Part shown: positions 1-5,158 of the stretch, piece after piece
Layout: each line of letters begins with the position of its first letter
How positions within the stretch are numbered: the first letter of the stretch is position 1
Assembly (NCBI GenBank): GCA_029556045.1
Contig: JAKQGS010000489.1
Coordinates: 1 to 5,158, forward strand
DNA: 5,158 bases
Direction: 5' to 3'
Origin: Pseudomonadota bacterium
Lineage (GTDB): Bacteria > Bdellovibrionota > Oligoflexia > Oligoflexales > Oligoflexaceae
The notes under the pieces: model-generated
What the model was told of the DNA's origin: nothing
The model's input: only the letters and a program-made list of their open reading frames with translations
Databases searched by the model: none
Program-made: the position numbers and the translations under genes

Positions 1-623
1 GTTTCACTCATGGCCGCCAGGAAATCCGCCGTCGACTTGACCGCCAGCATGATGCGGTAGCATAGATTTTGGTCTTCCGTGGTGGTCCAGGTTCCATCAC
101 ACATGGCCTTGGGGCGATCGGGAATCTGATCCCTGGCGGCAGCATTGATGGCTAGGTCGTTGCGCCAAAGGAGTCGACCACAGCCCATGGGCGCGTAATA
201 GTCCGCCTGCCCTTCCGCCGCAGCCCATTCACTCACAAAGGGATACCCCCCCAAATGGTGGCCGAGCTCGTGGCACACCACCATCGCAAAGCCGTCTTCC
301 GTGATTTCTGGGCGACGCGCGAGTCCGCCAAAAAAGGTGATGATCCTCTGCTGTCCAGGGCCTTGCTGGGCATAGGCATTGACGGTGCTATCGTTCCAAA
401 AGCGCTGCACCACGAGGAATTTACCCAGACTGCGAAACAACGGTTTAAACTCACTCCCGGCCTGGTCAAGGATGCGGTTGAATGCCTCTTCACTGACTGC
501 CGAGAGGGCGAAGAGGTTGTCCTCCTTATGCAAGTCGTTGGGGGGGGCAAACGTGGCAGGATTTCCCCATGCCGTGGTAGTCCAAAGTCCTGCAATTGCG
601 AGCCATCGACGGGCACTGAACAT
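1..623 (-). CDS. Exported zinc-metallopeptidase-like protein (HExxH ... EGQAD), 3' end outside window
   Basis: Reading the minus strand from an ATG at 623-621 gives 207 residues with no stop before the left edge, so the C-terminus is missing. A strong ribosome binding site (AAGGAGG, 629-635) lies 5 nt upstream and fixes the start. Residues 1-20 look like a Sec signal peptide (Arg5-Arg6, hydrophobic core, cleavage near TAWG/N). The motif CHELGHHLGG at 117-126 is the HExxH zinc site (His118, Glu119, His122). AEGQADYYA at 136-144 resembles the ExxAD motif carrying the third zinc ligand in M48-type gluzincins, here Glu137. The gap between the two motifs is only about 15 residues, shorter than in classical M48 and closer to M78/ImmA spacing. 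Cysteines at 117, 148, 175 and 188 could form disulfides in the periplasm. I recall similar proteins from Bdellovibrio-type genomes, but the substrate is unknown. The hydrolase call is good; the exact family is uncertain. Confidence 0.85.
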   Translation of the reverse strand, partial: MFSARRWLAIAGLWTTTAWGNPATFAPPNDLHKEDNLFALSAVSEEAFNRILDQAGSEFKPLFRSLGKFLVVQRFWNDSTVNAYAQQGPGQQRIITFFGGLARRPEITEDGFAMVVCHELGHHLGGYPFVSEWAAAEGQADYYAPMGCGRLLWRNDLAINAAARDQIPDRPKAMCDGTWTTTEDQNLCYRIMLAVKSTADFLAAMSE

Positions 624-689
624 TATTGCCTCCTTGCAACCTGAAGTTTAGGGTGCTTCATCTGATTAAAGTTTAACGGTTCAATATGA

Positions 690-719
690 ATTTTAGGGGA
701 GCCTCTGTCTGAAAGCCAA
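690..719 (-). promoter_or_regulatory. Candidate sigma70-type promoter for the metallopeptidase gene
   Basis: On the minus strand, TTGGCT (719-714) is followed after 18 nt by TAAAAT (695-690), which matches the -10 consensus at 5 of 6 positions; the -35 matches at 4 of 6. Transcription would begin about 60 nt before the ATG at 623. This is a by-eye consensus match only. Confidence 0.35.
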
Positions 720-771
720 GCAAACTTTTGCGTCTTAGTGCAATTACCATCGGTGGAATTCACTAAATCTG

Positions 772-791
772 AACATCAGGAACTTGGTGTT
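772..791. repeat. Imperfect inverted repeat overlapping the S8 promoter -35
   Basis: AACATCA (772-778) and TGGTGTT (785-791) are inverted with a 6-nt spacer; six pairs are Watson-Crick and one is G-T. The right arm overlaps the first two bases of the candidate -35 hexamer of the protease promoter, so an operator is conceivable. The repeat is short and may be fortuitous. Confidence 0.25.
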
Positions 792-818
792 GTCATGCTG
801 GAGCAAAAGGATTACCAT
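790..818 (+). promoter_or_regulatory. Candidate sigma70-type promoter for the S8 protease gene
   Basis: TTGTCA (790-795, 5 of 6 to TTGACA) is separated by exactly 17 nt from TACCAT (813-818, 4 of 6 to TATAAT). Transcription would start near 825, leaving a leader of roughly 43 nt before the ATG at 868. It is the best plus-strand promoter match I see in this spacer. Confidence 0.4.
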
Positions 819-855
819 TTTCGAACTTAATCACATTCATTGCTATTGCACCATT

Positions 856-861
856 AGGAGG
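856..861 (+). promoter_or_regulatory. Ribosome binding site that sets the S8 protease start
   Basis: AGGAGG sits 6 nt before the ATG at 868. The reading frame stays open upstream to a TTG at 784, but that start would place 28 non-signal-like residues ahead of a good signal peptide and has no comparable ribosome binding site. The ATG at 868 is therefore preferred. Confidence 0.8.
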
Positions 862-867
862 ACACTC

Positions 868-2232
868 ATGAAATGGAGCTTTTCGATTCTTGGAACAGGA
901 CTCATGCTGTCGCAATTGAGTCTTGGCGCAACGATTGCCGTCATTGATTCGGGATTGGATACAAAACATCAGGATTTGGCGGGCAAAGTTTGGGTTAATC
1001 CGACGGATACTGATGGCAACGGGGTGGACGAAGATCAAAACGGTATGGTGGATGATATCAATGGTTGGAACTTCTTTCGCAACAATAACCAGTTGATCGA
1101 TTACAGATTTGGGTGGTTTGTGCAGGAGGATATCCGCCGTTTCATGGATATTCAAAACAAATACATCCAGGGAACTGCCAGCCAGGATGAAATCGCCTGG
1201 GCCAAGGAAAAACAAAAGAGCCGCTGGTTCATCCTGAAGCTCATGACATTCGGCAACTATGTGCATGGCACTCATGTGGCCGGGATCGTGGCGCGGGATA
1301 ATAGCCAGGCCAAAGTGATTGGCATTAAATTGATTCCCACCCTGTTTCCGCTTGGCAGCGTCAAGGACCAGGTGATGCATGCCCTCAATGAAGGGCAGGA
1401 TCCAAGCATCGTCGCCCAGATCATCGTCAAGGCGGGCTTGCGACTGTTTGCCAAGAGTCAATCACAGATGTTTGTGGTCCTGGCCCAATATGTCAACGGC
1501 CACCAGGCGGATGTTGTCAATGGCTCCTTCGGCACCGCCATGACCCAGGCCAAACTGATTGCGACGCAACTTTTGAAACTGGCCCTGAAGGGTGCCGAGC
1601 CCAGTGTCGCGTTGGTGGATGAATATGCCCGCTACCTAATGGATCGCATGGTGGAGGAAAACAAGGCCATGCTGGCTGCCGCTCCCAAGACTCTCTTCGT
1701 ATTTGCTGCCGGCAATGACGGTTCCAATAACGATTTAAATCCCGTGGTGCCGGCCAACGTGCCTGGTGATAACCGCATCACGGTGGCAGCAACCATGGGC
1801 AATAGCAGTTTGGCCAGTTTTTCAAACTACGGGGCCCGCAATGTTGATATTGCCGCTCCTGGTGTGAATATCGACTCAGCGATCCCGGGTGGTACCAAGG
1901 CGTCCCTCAGCGGAACCAGCCAGGCAGCCCCCTACGTGGCCAATGTGGCGGGTGCGGTAAAGGACGCCAATCCCCGTTTGACCCCGGCGGAAATCAAAAA
2001 AATCCTGATGGAAACCGTTGATGTAAAAGACTTTTTGGTGGGGAAAGTTGCCTCCAAAGGTGTGGTCAATAAGGCGCGCGCCGTGGAAGCTGCAAATCTG
2101 TCACAGCAATATTCGGTGGCCGACGCGATTCAGCAGGCACGTAACGCAGTGGCGGATCAGCCGGTTGCCGCGGCTTTTGTGGGAGCGCGTGATCCTTTGT
2201 TTATACTGCCTTTATCGTCCCTTATTCGGTGA
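868..2232 (+). CDS. Secreted subtilisin-family (S8) serine endopeptidase without a visible propeptide
   Basis: A 454-residue protein. Residues 1-20 form a Sec signal peptide ending near LSLG/A, and the catalytic core starts at once with ATIAVIDSGLD. All S8 hallmarks are present: catalytic Asp27 (VIDSG), His133 (HGTHVAG), Ser351 (GTSQAAP), the oxyanion Asn283 (AAGNDG) and a substrate-cleft segment NGSFG at 218-222. The loop DTDGNGVDEDQNGMVDD at 47-63 is the Asp/Gly-rich, probably calcium-binding insert seen in many bacterial S8 enzymes. Asp-to-His spacing is 106 residues against 32 in subtilisin BPN', owing to this loop and a charged, probably helical insert. A further largely helical insert lies between NGSFG and the oxyanion strand. 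No cysteines occur. No inhibitor_I9-type prodomain precedes the core, so folding or activation must differ from classical subtilisins. The C-terminal tail (about 405-454) is Ala/Gln-rich with no recognised domain. It is probably monocistronic, with its own promoter and terminator, and is divergent from the metallopeptidase. The substrate is unknown. Confidence 0.95.
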   Translation: MKWSFSILGTGLMLSQLSLGATIAVIDSGLDTKHQDLAGKVWVNPTDTDGNGVDEDQNGMVDDINGWNFFRNNNQLIDYRFGWFVQEDIRRFMDIQNKYIQGTASQDEIAWAKEKQKSRWFILKLMTFGNYVHGTHVAGIVARDNSQAKVIGIKLIPTLFPLGSVKDQVMHALNEGQDPSIVAQIIVKAGLRLFAKSQSQMFVVLAQYVNGHQADVVNGSFGTAMTQAKLIATQLLKLALKGAEPSVALVDEYARYLMDRMVEENKAMLAAAPKTLFVFAAGNDGSNNDLNPVVPANVPGDNRITVAATMGNSSLASFSNYGARNVDIAAPGVNIDSAIPGGTKASLSGTSQAAPYVANVAGAVKDANPRLTPAEIKKILMETVDVKDFLVGKVASKGVVNKARAVEAANLSQQYSVADAIQQARNAVADQPVAAAFVGARDPLFILPLSSLIR

Positions 2233-2255
2233 TTTTTCTGATCTTAATTTCTTGC

Positions 2256-2290
2256 AACCCCTGGACTCATTGGTCTGGGGGTTTTTCTTT
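2256..2290 (+). terminator. Rho-independent terminator after the S8 protease gene
   Basis: An 11-bp stem pairs AACCCCTGGAC (2256-2266) with GTCTGGGGGTT (2273-2283), including two G-T wobbles, around the loop TCATTG. The T-rich tract TTTTTCTTT (2282-2290) follows directly. It begins 24 nt after the protease stop codon and separates that gene from the downstream operon. Confidence 0.9.
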
Positions 2291-2318
2291 AATAATTCTA
2301 AACTCAATGGAAATTGTT

Positions 2319-2366
2319 TTGAGAATTTCCCCCACGCGTGTTATGGCTTCTATGGGTTTTTATTAT
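2319..2366 (+). promoter_or_regulatory. Weak promoter candidates for the cytochrome/lipoprotein/DUF1501 operon
   Basis: Because a strong terminator precedes this spacer, the operon needs its own promoter. Two weak options are visible: TTGAGA (2319-2324) with a 17-nt gap to TATGGC (2342-2347), and a good -10 hexamer TATTAT (2361-2366) without a convincing -35. Either leaves a long leader of about 130-155 nt. Neither is strong, so an alternative sigma factor or activator is possible. Confidence 0.25.
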
Positions 2367-2491
2367 CAAAAAAACAATTGTGAAGCTGATACCGATCACC
2401 GGGTGTCGAGAGACGCACTAAATCCGGTTGGACGGTGGCTTCCAACAAGTTCATGACCATGCTGCGGGTTGCTTTGGCAAATCTCAGCCTG

Positions 2492-2497
2492 AAGGGG
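2492..2497 (+). promoter_or_regulatory. Ribosome binding site that sets the cytochrome-like gene start
   Basis: AAGGGG lies 9 nt before the ATG at 2507. The frame is open back to a GTG at 2435, but the 24 extra residues would push a good signal peptide away from the N-terminus. The ATG at 2507 is the likelier start. Confidence 0.6.
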
Positions 2498-2506
2498 TGG
2501 GCGACA

Positions 2507-4174
2507 ATGGGTATACGGATCAGATTTTTTTCATGGATGCTGGGTGGCATGGTCTTATTTACGGGCACGGCGTGGGCTAAGCAAACCGCGTTGGAGCTAT
2601 TCTGCGACGTCCACGCGACATCGCCCCTTTGTGCATCGGGAGCTTTGCGGGAGTGCAGCACCTGTCATCTCAAGCATCAAAACGAGAGCGCCACCAGCCT
2701 GAATGGTTTTGGCAAATGCCTGCAAAAGCAAGGGGCAACTGGCGCCGCGTTTGAGGACAAGTTCCCCGAAGCCCTCCGTGGCATTGGTTCCTTGGATTGC
2801 GACGGCGATGGTGTTGCCAATCTCACCGAAATTCTGGCCGGTACCTTGCCAAGCGACCCGCTGGATAAACCCAAAGGCGATGACAAGGGGAATGAGGGTC
2901 AAACCTGCGCTGACCGCCGTGCCAAGAGCCGGTGGAACGTCTGCGGGTATGATGCGGACTTTGTCTTTAAAAAAATCCACCAGGATTTTTGCGGAGCGAC
3001 CCCAACCTACGAAGCCCTCCAGGCTTTTGCCAAGCTGGACGATTCGGCAAAGACCCAGCAACTGGAAAAAGATTTGGAAGAATGCCTTCGCTCAGAAAAT
3101 TGGGTTGGCAAAGAGGGTGTGGTTTGGCGCCTGGCCCACTACAAAGTGATGCCGCTGCAGACCCTGAAGTCTGGGGTCGAGCAGGGGCAGATTCCTCTGG
3201 CTGACTACTACGACGACTACAATCTTTTTGTATACCACCACATCGAGGGGCGTGATGTGCGGGGTATCCTGACCGCCGACTATTTTGTGGACCGGCAGGA
3301 TAATCCTACCGTCTATACCCCGGTTGAGGAGCGCACCCTGGTACCCGGCTCCAAGGGAATGGTGGGGTCGATTGGTCCCTACCTGCACAATGCGCAGCAG
3401 TTTGTTCCGAAAGAGCGCCGGGCCGGCATGCTGACCACCCTGTGGAATTCTACCATGCGCACCATGTTTGCGCATCTTCCCCGCACCAACGCATCGCAAG
3501 CGATGCGGGGTTTTTTGAATATCGATATGGCCAAATCCGAAGGTCTGGTTTATCCCCCCAAAGATTACCTGGATCGTACCTTTAAAGATTACGATAACCG
3601 CGGTGTGACGGCCGGCGCCTGCGGCCATTGCCATGCGGTGTTGGATCCTTTGACCTATCCCTGGACTCGCTACAATGGTTTGGAAAACCGCTACCCGTTA
3701 ATTGAAATCGATATCAGCAAGATTTTTAATCCCGAATTGGATAACGGCCCCAATCAATTTGAGAAGGCTCTGACTCTGATCACCGATCGCATTCCTGGAC
3801 ATACGTTGCAGTGGGTTTTGGATAACCAATCCCTTCTGCTGGCACCGGGAACCTACTCCAAAAAACGCATGGAAACCCTCGGGCAGATGTACAGTGGTTC
3901 GGAACCGCTGGTGGCCAAAACCCCGGAAGCCGGTTATCTGCTGGGCAAACCGGTGAAGGACCTGGTGGAGTGGGCCAACGTTGCGGCCAATAGCGAGGAG
4001 TTTGCGCGAGCGACGGTGTTGGATTACTGGCGCATTCTCATCGGCGAGGAGCTCCTGCAAAAACACAATAGGGAATATACCAAATTGTGGCAGGATCTCA
4101 TGACGGAAGATCAGTACAGCGTCGAAGCGATGCTGCGCAAACTCGTGAAAACGGAGGCCTACGGTGCACCTTAA
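2507..4174 (+). CDS. Exported CxxCH (c-type haem) protein with DUF1592/DUF1588/DUF1585-like segments
   Basis: A 555-residue protein. Residues 1-24 are a Sec signal peptide (basic start, hydrophobic core, cleavage after AWA). An N-terminal module carries the haem-attachment motif C50-x-x-C53-H54, then an EF-hand/TSP3-like calcium loop with Asp97, Asp99, Asp101, Asn105 and Glu108. Residues about 140-210 recall the DUF1549-type pattern. RDVRGILTADYFVD at 249-262 resembles the end of DUF1592. ERRAGML (303-309) through a second haem motif, C372-G-H-C375-H376 followed by LDPLTYPWTRYNGLE, resembles DUF1588. The tail from DLVEWANVAANSEEFAR (485-501) to the end resembles DUF1585. These families are typical of Planctomycete-type cytochromes and usually sit beside DUF1501 or DUF1552 genes, as here. 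A periplasmic redox or polymer-processing role is an inference only; biochemistry is unknown. It is the first gene of a coupled operon; its 3' end overlaps the lipoprotein gene by 11 nt. Family assignment is from motif memory. Confidence 0.8.
   Translation: MGIRIRFFSWMLGGMVLFTGTAWAKQTALELFCDVHATSPLCASGALRECSTCHLKHQNESATSLNGFGKCLQKQGATGAAFEDKFPEALRGIGSLDCDGDGVANLTEILAGTLPSDPLDKPKGDDKGNEGQTCADRRAKSRWNVCGYDADFVFKKIHQDFCGATPTYEALQAFAKLDDSAKTQQLEKDLEECLRSENWVGKEGVVWRLAHYKVMPLQTLKSGVEQGQIPLADYYDDYNLFVYHHIEGRDVRGILTADYFVDRQDNPTVYTPVEERTLVPGSKGMVGSIGPYLHNAQQFVPKERRAGMLTTLWNSTMRTMFAHLPRTNASQAMRGFLNIDMAKSEGLVYPPKDYLDRTFKDYDNRGVTAGACGHCHAVLDPLTYPWTRYNGLENRYPLIEIDISKIFNPELDNGPNQFEKALTLITDRIPGHTLQWVLDNQSLLLAPGTYSKKRMETLGQMYSGSEPLVAKTPEAGYLLGKPVKDLVEWANVAANSEEFARATVLDYWRILIGEELLQKHNREYTKLWQDLMTEDQYSVEAMLRKLVKTEAYGAP
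3479..3516 (+). other. Terminator-like hairpin plus T6 inside the cytochrome-like gene
   Basis: CGCATCGC (3490-3497) and GCGATGCG (3500-3507) are a perfect 8-bp inverted repeat (as RNA, 7 bp with loop CAAG), followed by GGG and six T residues at 3511-3516. A competing fold pairs CCCCGCA (3479-3485) with TGCGGGG (3504-3510), ending exactly at the T tract. The shape is that of an intrinsic terminator, or of two mutually exclusive stems, yet it lies mid-gene at about codons 325-337 with the frame intact. Active ribosomes would normally suppress it; it may also be chance. Confidence 0.5.
4153..4157 (+). promoter_or_regulatory. Ribosome binding site for the GTG start of the lipoprotein gene
   Basis: GGAGG lies inside the end of the upstream coding region, 6 nt before the GTG at 4164. 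It supports the GTG start, which gives a complete lipoprotein signal, and suggests translational coupling across the 11-nt gene overlap. Confidence 0.75.
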
Positions 4175-4868
4175 TAAACTGGCGATGCTAGGACTATGGA
4201 CGGGTTTGGTATTGGCATCCTGCAGCATGAAACCCAGTCGCAAAGAGTATAATTCCCAGACTCCGGGCGGCAACCCACCGGGTACGGAAGAGCCCGGTGC
4301 AGGGGAGGGCGATCAGGATCCTGCGGGTAGCAATGAACCAGGGCTTTCACAGAAAGCCGAGCTGCGATTTAAAAAGCAGTCTCTGCTCAAAGCTGATCTT
4401 TCGGCAGCACTGGGAATGAAACCAGACGAGCTGTGCGAAGAATTTGGCAAGTCCTGCATTGACGAACTATACAACCTGGCCCTCGGTGGCGTGGAGGCTT
4501 ATCAGAGCCAGGTGACCCGCGGCATTGAGAAGAGCGCGGTGACCACGCCGATCGTGCTGGAGCGCCTTATCCTCAATGGATGCAATAAACGAGCACAGCG
4601 GGATGTTGGTGATGGCGATGGTGTTATCTTCAAGGTAGCGTTGGATGCCAAGGGTCAATTGGCAAATCCCGATGGCGACGATGTGAAATCGTCGTTGGAT
4701 AATCTCTACAAACGGGCGGTACAGCGGCCCGTAGAAGCCCATGAAATCAAAGCTCTGCAGGGCCTCTATGAATCGGTGGTGGCCAAATCACCGGATGAGG
4801 CCGCGGAAAAATGGGCTGCCCTGTCCTGCTACGCTGTATTAACCAGCCTCGAAGCGGTCTTTTACTAA
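4164..4868 (+). CDS. Lipoprotein with a DUF1595/DUF1592-like C-terminal segment
   Basis: A 234-residue protein starting at GTG. The signal peptide ends in a lipobox LASC, with Cys20 as the lipidated residue. A Pro/Gly/Glu-rich flexible linker covers about 31-63, followed by a folded part containing Cys91, Cys98, Cys140 and Cys222, which could make two disulfides. The C-terminal stretch from LDNLYKRAVQRPVEAHEI (about 178-195) to TSLEAVFY (227-234) follows the pattern of the region around DUF1595/DUF1592, where LY-RA-RP precedes a conserved SPEFLFY-like end. I therefore suspect a detached piece of the same superfamily as the upstream gene product, probably forming a complex with it. No catalytic residues or haem motif are visible. 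It is membrane-anchored; outer membrane is likely because the residue after Cys20 is Ser, not Asp. It is the middle gene of the operon, and its stop codon overlaps the next gene's ribosome binding site. The lipoprotein call is firm; the family link is tentative. Confidence 0.8.
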   Translation: MHLNKLAMLGLWTGLVLASCSMKPSRKEYNSQTPGGNPPGTEEPGAGEGDQDPAGSNEPGLSQKAELRFKKQSLLKADLSAALGMKPDELCEEFGKSCIDELYNLALGGVEAYQSQVTRGIEKSAVTTPIVLERLILNGCNKRAQRDVGDGDGVIFKVALDAKGQLANPDGDDVKSSLDNLYKRAVQRPVEAHEIKALQGLYESVVAKSPDEAAEKWAALSCYAVLTSLEAVFY

Positions 4869-4878
4869 GGAGACGACC

Positions 4879-5158
4879 ATGACGATCCAAAAGGAACTCA
4901 AATCCCGTCGCCAGGCCATTCGGGAATTGTCTTTGGGAGCCGCGGGCTCCATGTCCATCGCCACCATGATGGGGTTTGCCAAAACCTGGGGTGAGGCGCG
5001 TGCAGCCGCCCCTCGCGCCCTGAGTGACGCGGATAAAAACCGTCGATTTGTCATCGTCCTGACCGGCTCCGGTGGAGCCTCTATCATCGATAGTTTCCTT
5101 GCGTTGTCGGAAAGCGAAGTGGACCGTGCCGGGGGAAACTCCAACACCACCAACTGCT
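4879..5158 (+). CDS. Tat-exported DUF1501-like protein, N-terminal part only
   Basis: The first 93 residues of a gene that continues past the right edge. The ribosome binding site AAGGAGA (4867-4873) overlaps the preceding stop codon and stands 5-6 nt from the ATG. Residues 9-15 (SRRQAIR) form a twin-arginine motif with Arg10-Arg11, though the usual Phe-Leu after it is replaced by Ala-Ile. A hydrophobic stretch (about 17-33) and an Ala-rich cleavage region near ARAAA (40-44) complete a Tat signal. After it, NRRFVIVLTGSGGASIIDSF (54-73) matches the first strand of DUF1501-type proteins, an alkaline-phosphatase-like fold of mostly unknown activity that often accompanies DUF1592/DUF1588 cytochromes. 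DUF1552 is the main alternative. Too little is present to judge metal-binding residues. Export by Tat implies folding or cofactor loading in the cytoplasm. Confidence 0.75.
   Translation, partial: MTIQKELKSRRQAIRELSLGAAGSMSIATMMGFAKTWGEARAAAPRALSDADKNRRFVIVLTGSGGASIIDSFLALSESEVDRAGGNSNTTNC

Larger units (their letters stand above)
743..818 (+). repeat. Two copies of ATTACCAT in the divergent intergenic region
   Basis: The octamer ATTACCAT occurs at 743-750 and again at 811-818, 68 bp apart start to start, both in direct orientation. The second copy contains the candidate -10 hexamer of the S8 protease promoter. Two copies of an 8-mer in a short AT-rich spacer could be chance; a shared regulator site is possible but unproven. 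Confidence 0.3.

Noticed and set aside
255..644. Plus-strand open frame opposite the metallopeptidase gene, and its overlapping partner at 379-651
   Set aside because: No family features; the minus-strand frame has a strong ribosome binding site, signal peptide and HExxH motif, so these are shadows.
784..867. N-terminal extension of the S8 protease from the TTG at 784
   Set aside because: It lacks a good ribosome binding site, overlaps the candidate promoter, and would bury a clear signal peptide that starts at 868.
793..1461. 222-codon minus-strand frame opposite the S8 protease
   Set aside because: It is antisense to a clear catalytic core with all hallmark motifs; it shows no domain or start signal of its own.
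2435..2506. N-terminal extension of the cytochrome-like protein from the GTG at 2435
   Set aside because: It would displace the signal peptide by 24 residues; the ATG at 2507 has a usable ribosome binding site and an ideal signal sequence.
3092..4273. Long minus-strand frames (3092-3634 and 3698-4273) opposite the cytochrome-like gene
   Set aside because: Low-complexity, family-free translations antisense to a well-supported gene; explained by codon bias.
2801..4625. Near-identical 15-nt stretches at 2801-2815 and 4611-4625 (GAYGGCGATGGTGTT)
   Set aside because: Both encode Asp-Gly-Asp-Gly-Val; the match is most simply convergent coding for an Asp/Gly loop, not a mobile or regulatory repeat.
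1..5158. CRISPR arrays, tRNA or rRNA genes, insertion sequences, phage genes or a defence system
   Set aside because: No regularly spaced repeats, cloverleaf-like or rRNA sequence, transposase motifs or nuclease/defence motifs were seen on either strand.

Overview
The window looks like chromosomal DNA from a Gram-negative predatory or deltaproteobacteria-like lineage, most likely Bdellovibrionota/Oligoflexia and less likely Myxococcota. This is inferred from protein style: an exported HExxH peptidase of a kind I recall from Bdellovibrio-type genomes, an S8 protease with an Asp/Gly-rich calcium-type loop, and a CxxCH/lipoprotein/Tat gene trio of a type known from Myxococcota, Bdellovibrionota and Planctomycetes. 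No sequence search was run.

Layout. (1) Bases 1-623, minus strand: the first 207 residues of an exported zinc-metallopeptidase-like protein (HELGH plus EGQAD). It runs off the left edge. (2) Bases 624-867: a divergent intergenic region with a candidate sigma70-type promoter for each side, an imperfect inverted repeat and a short direct repeat. (3) Bases 868-2232, plus strand: a secreted subtilisin-family (S8) serine protease with a complete catalytic triad but no visible propeptide, closed by a strong intrinsic terminator (2256-2290). (4) Bases 2291-2506: a non-coding leader with only a weak promoter candidate. (5) Bases 2507-5158, plus strand: a tightly packed, translationally coupled operon. 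It encodes a Sec-exported protein with two CxxCH haem-attachment motifs and DUF1592/DUF1588/DUF1585-like segments, a lipoprotein whose C-terminus resembles a DUF1595/DUF1592 piece, and the start of a Tat-exported DUF1501-like protein cut by the right edge.

All five genes appear to encode exported proteins. The two proteases form a divergent pair. The three-gene operon looks like a split version of the Planctomycete-type cytochrome/DUF1501 (or DUF1552) gene pair, with three different export routes (Sec/SPase I, lipoprotein, Tat). Its biochemical role is unknown. An envelope-located redox or polymer-processing complex is only a guess. The most unusual sequence element is a GC-rich hairpin followed by six T residues in the middle of the cytochrome-like gene (3479-3516), which resembles an intrinsic terminator inside a coding region.
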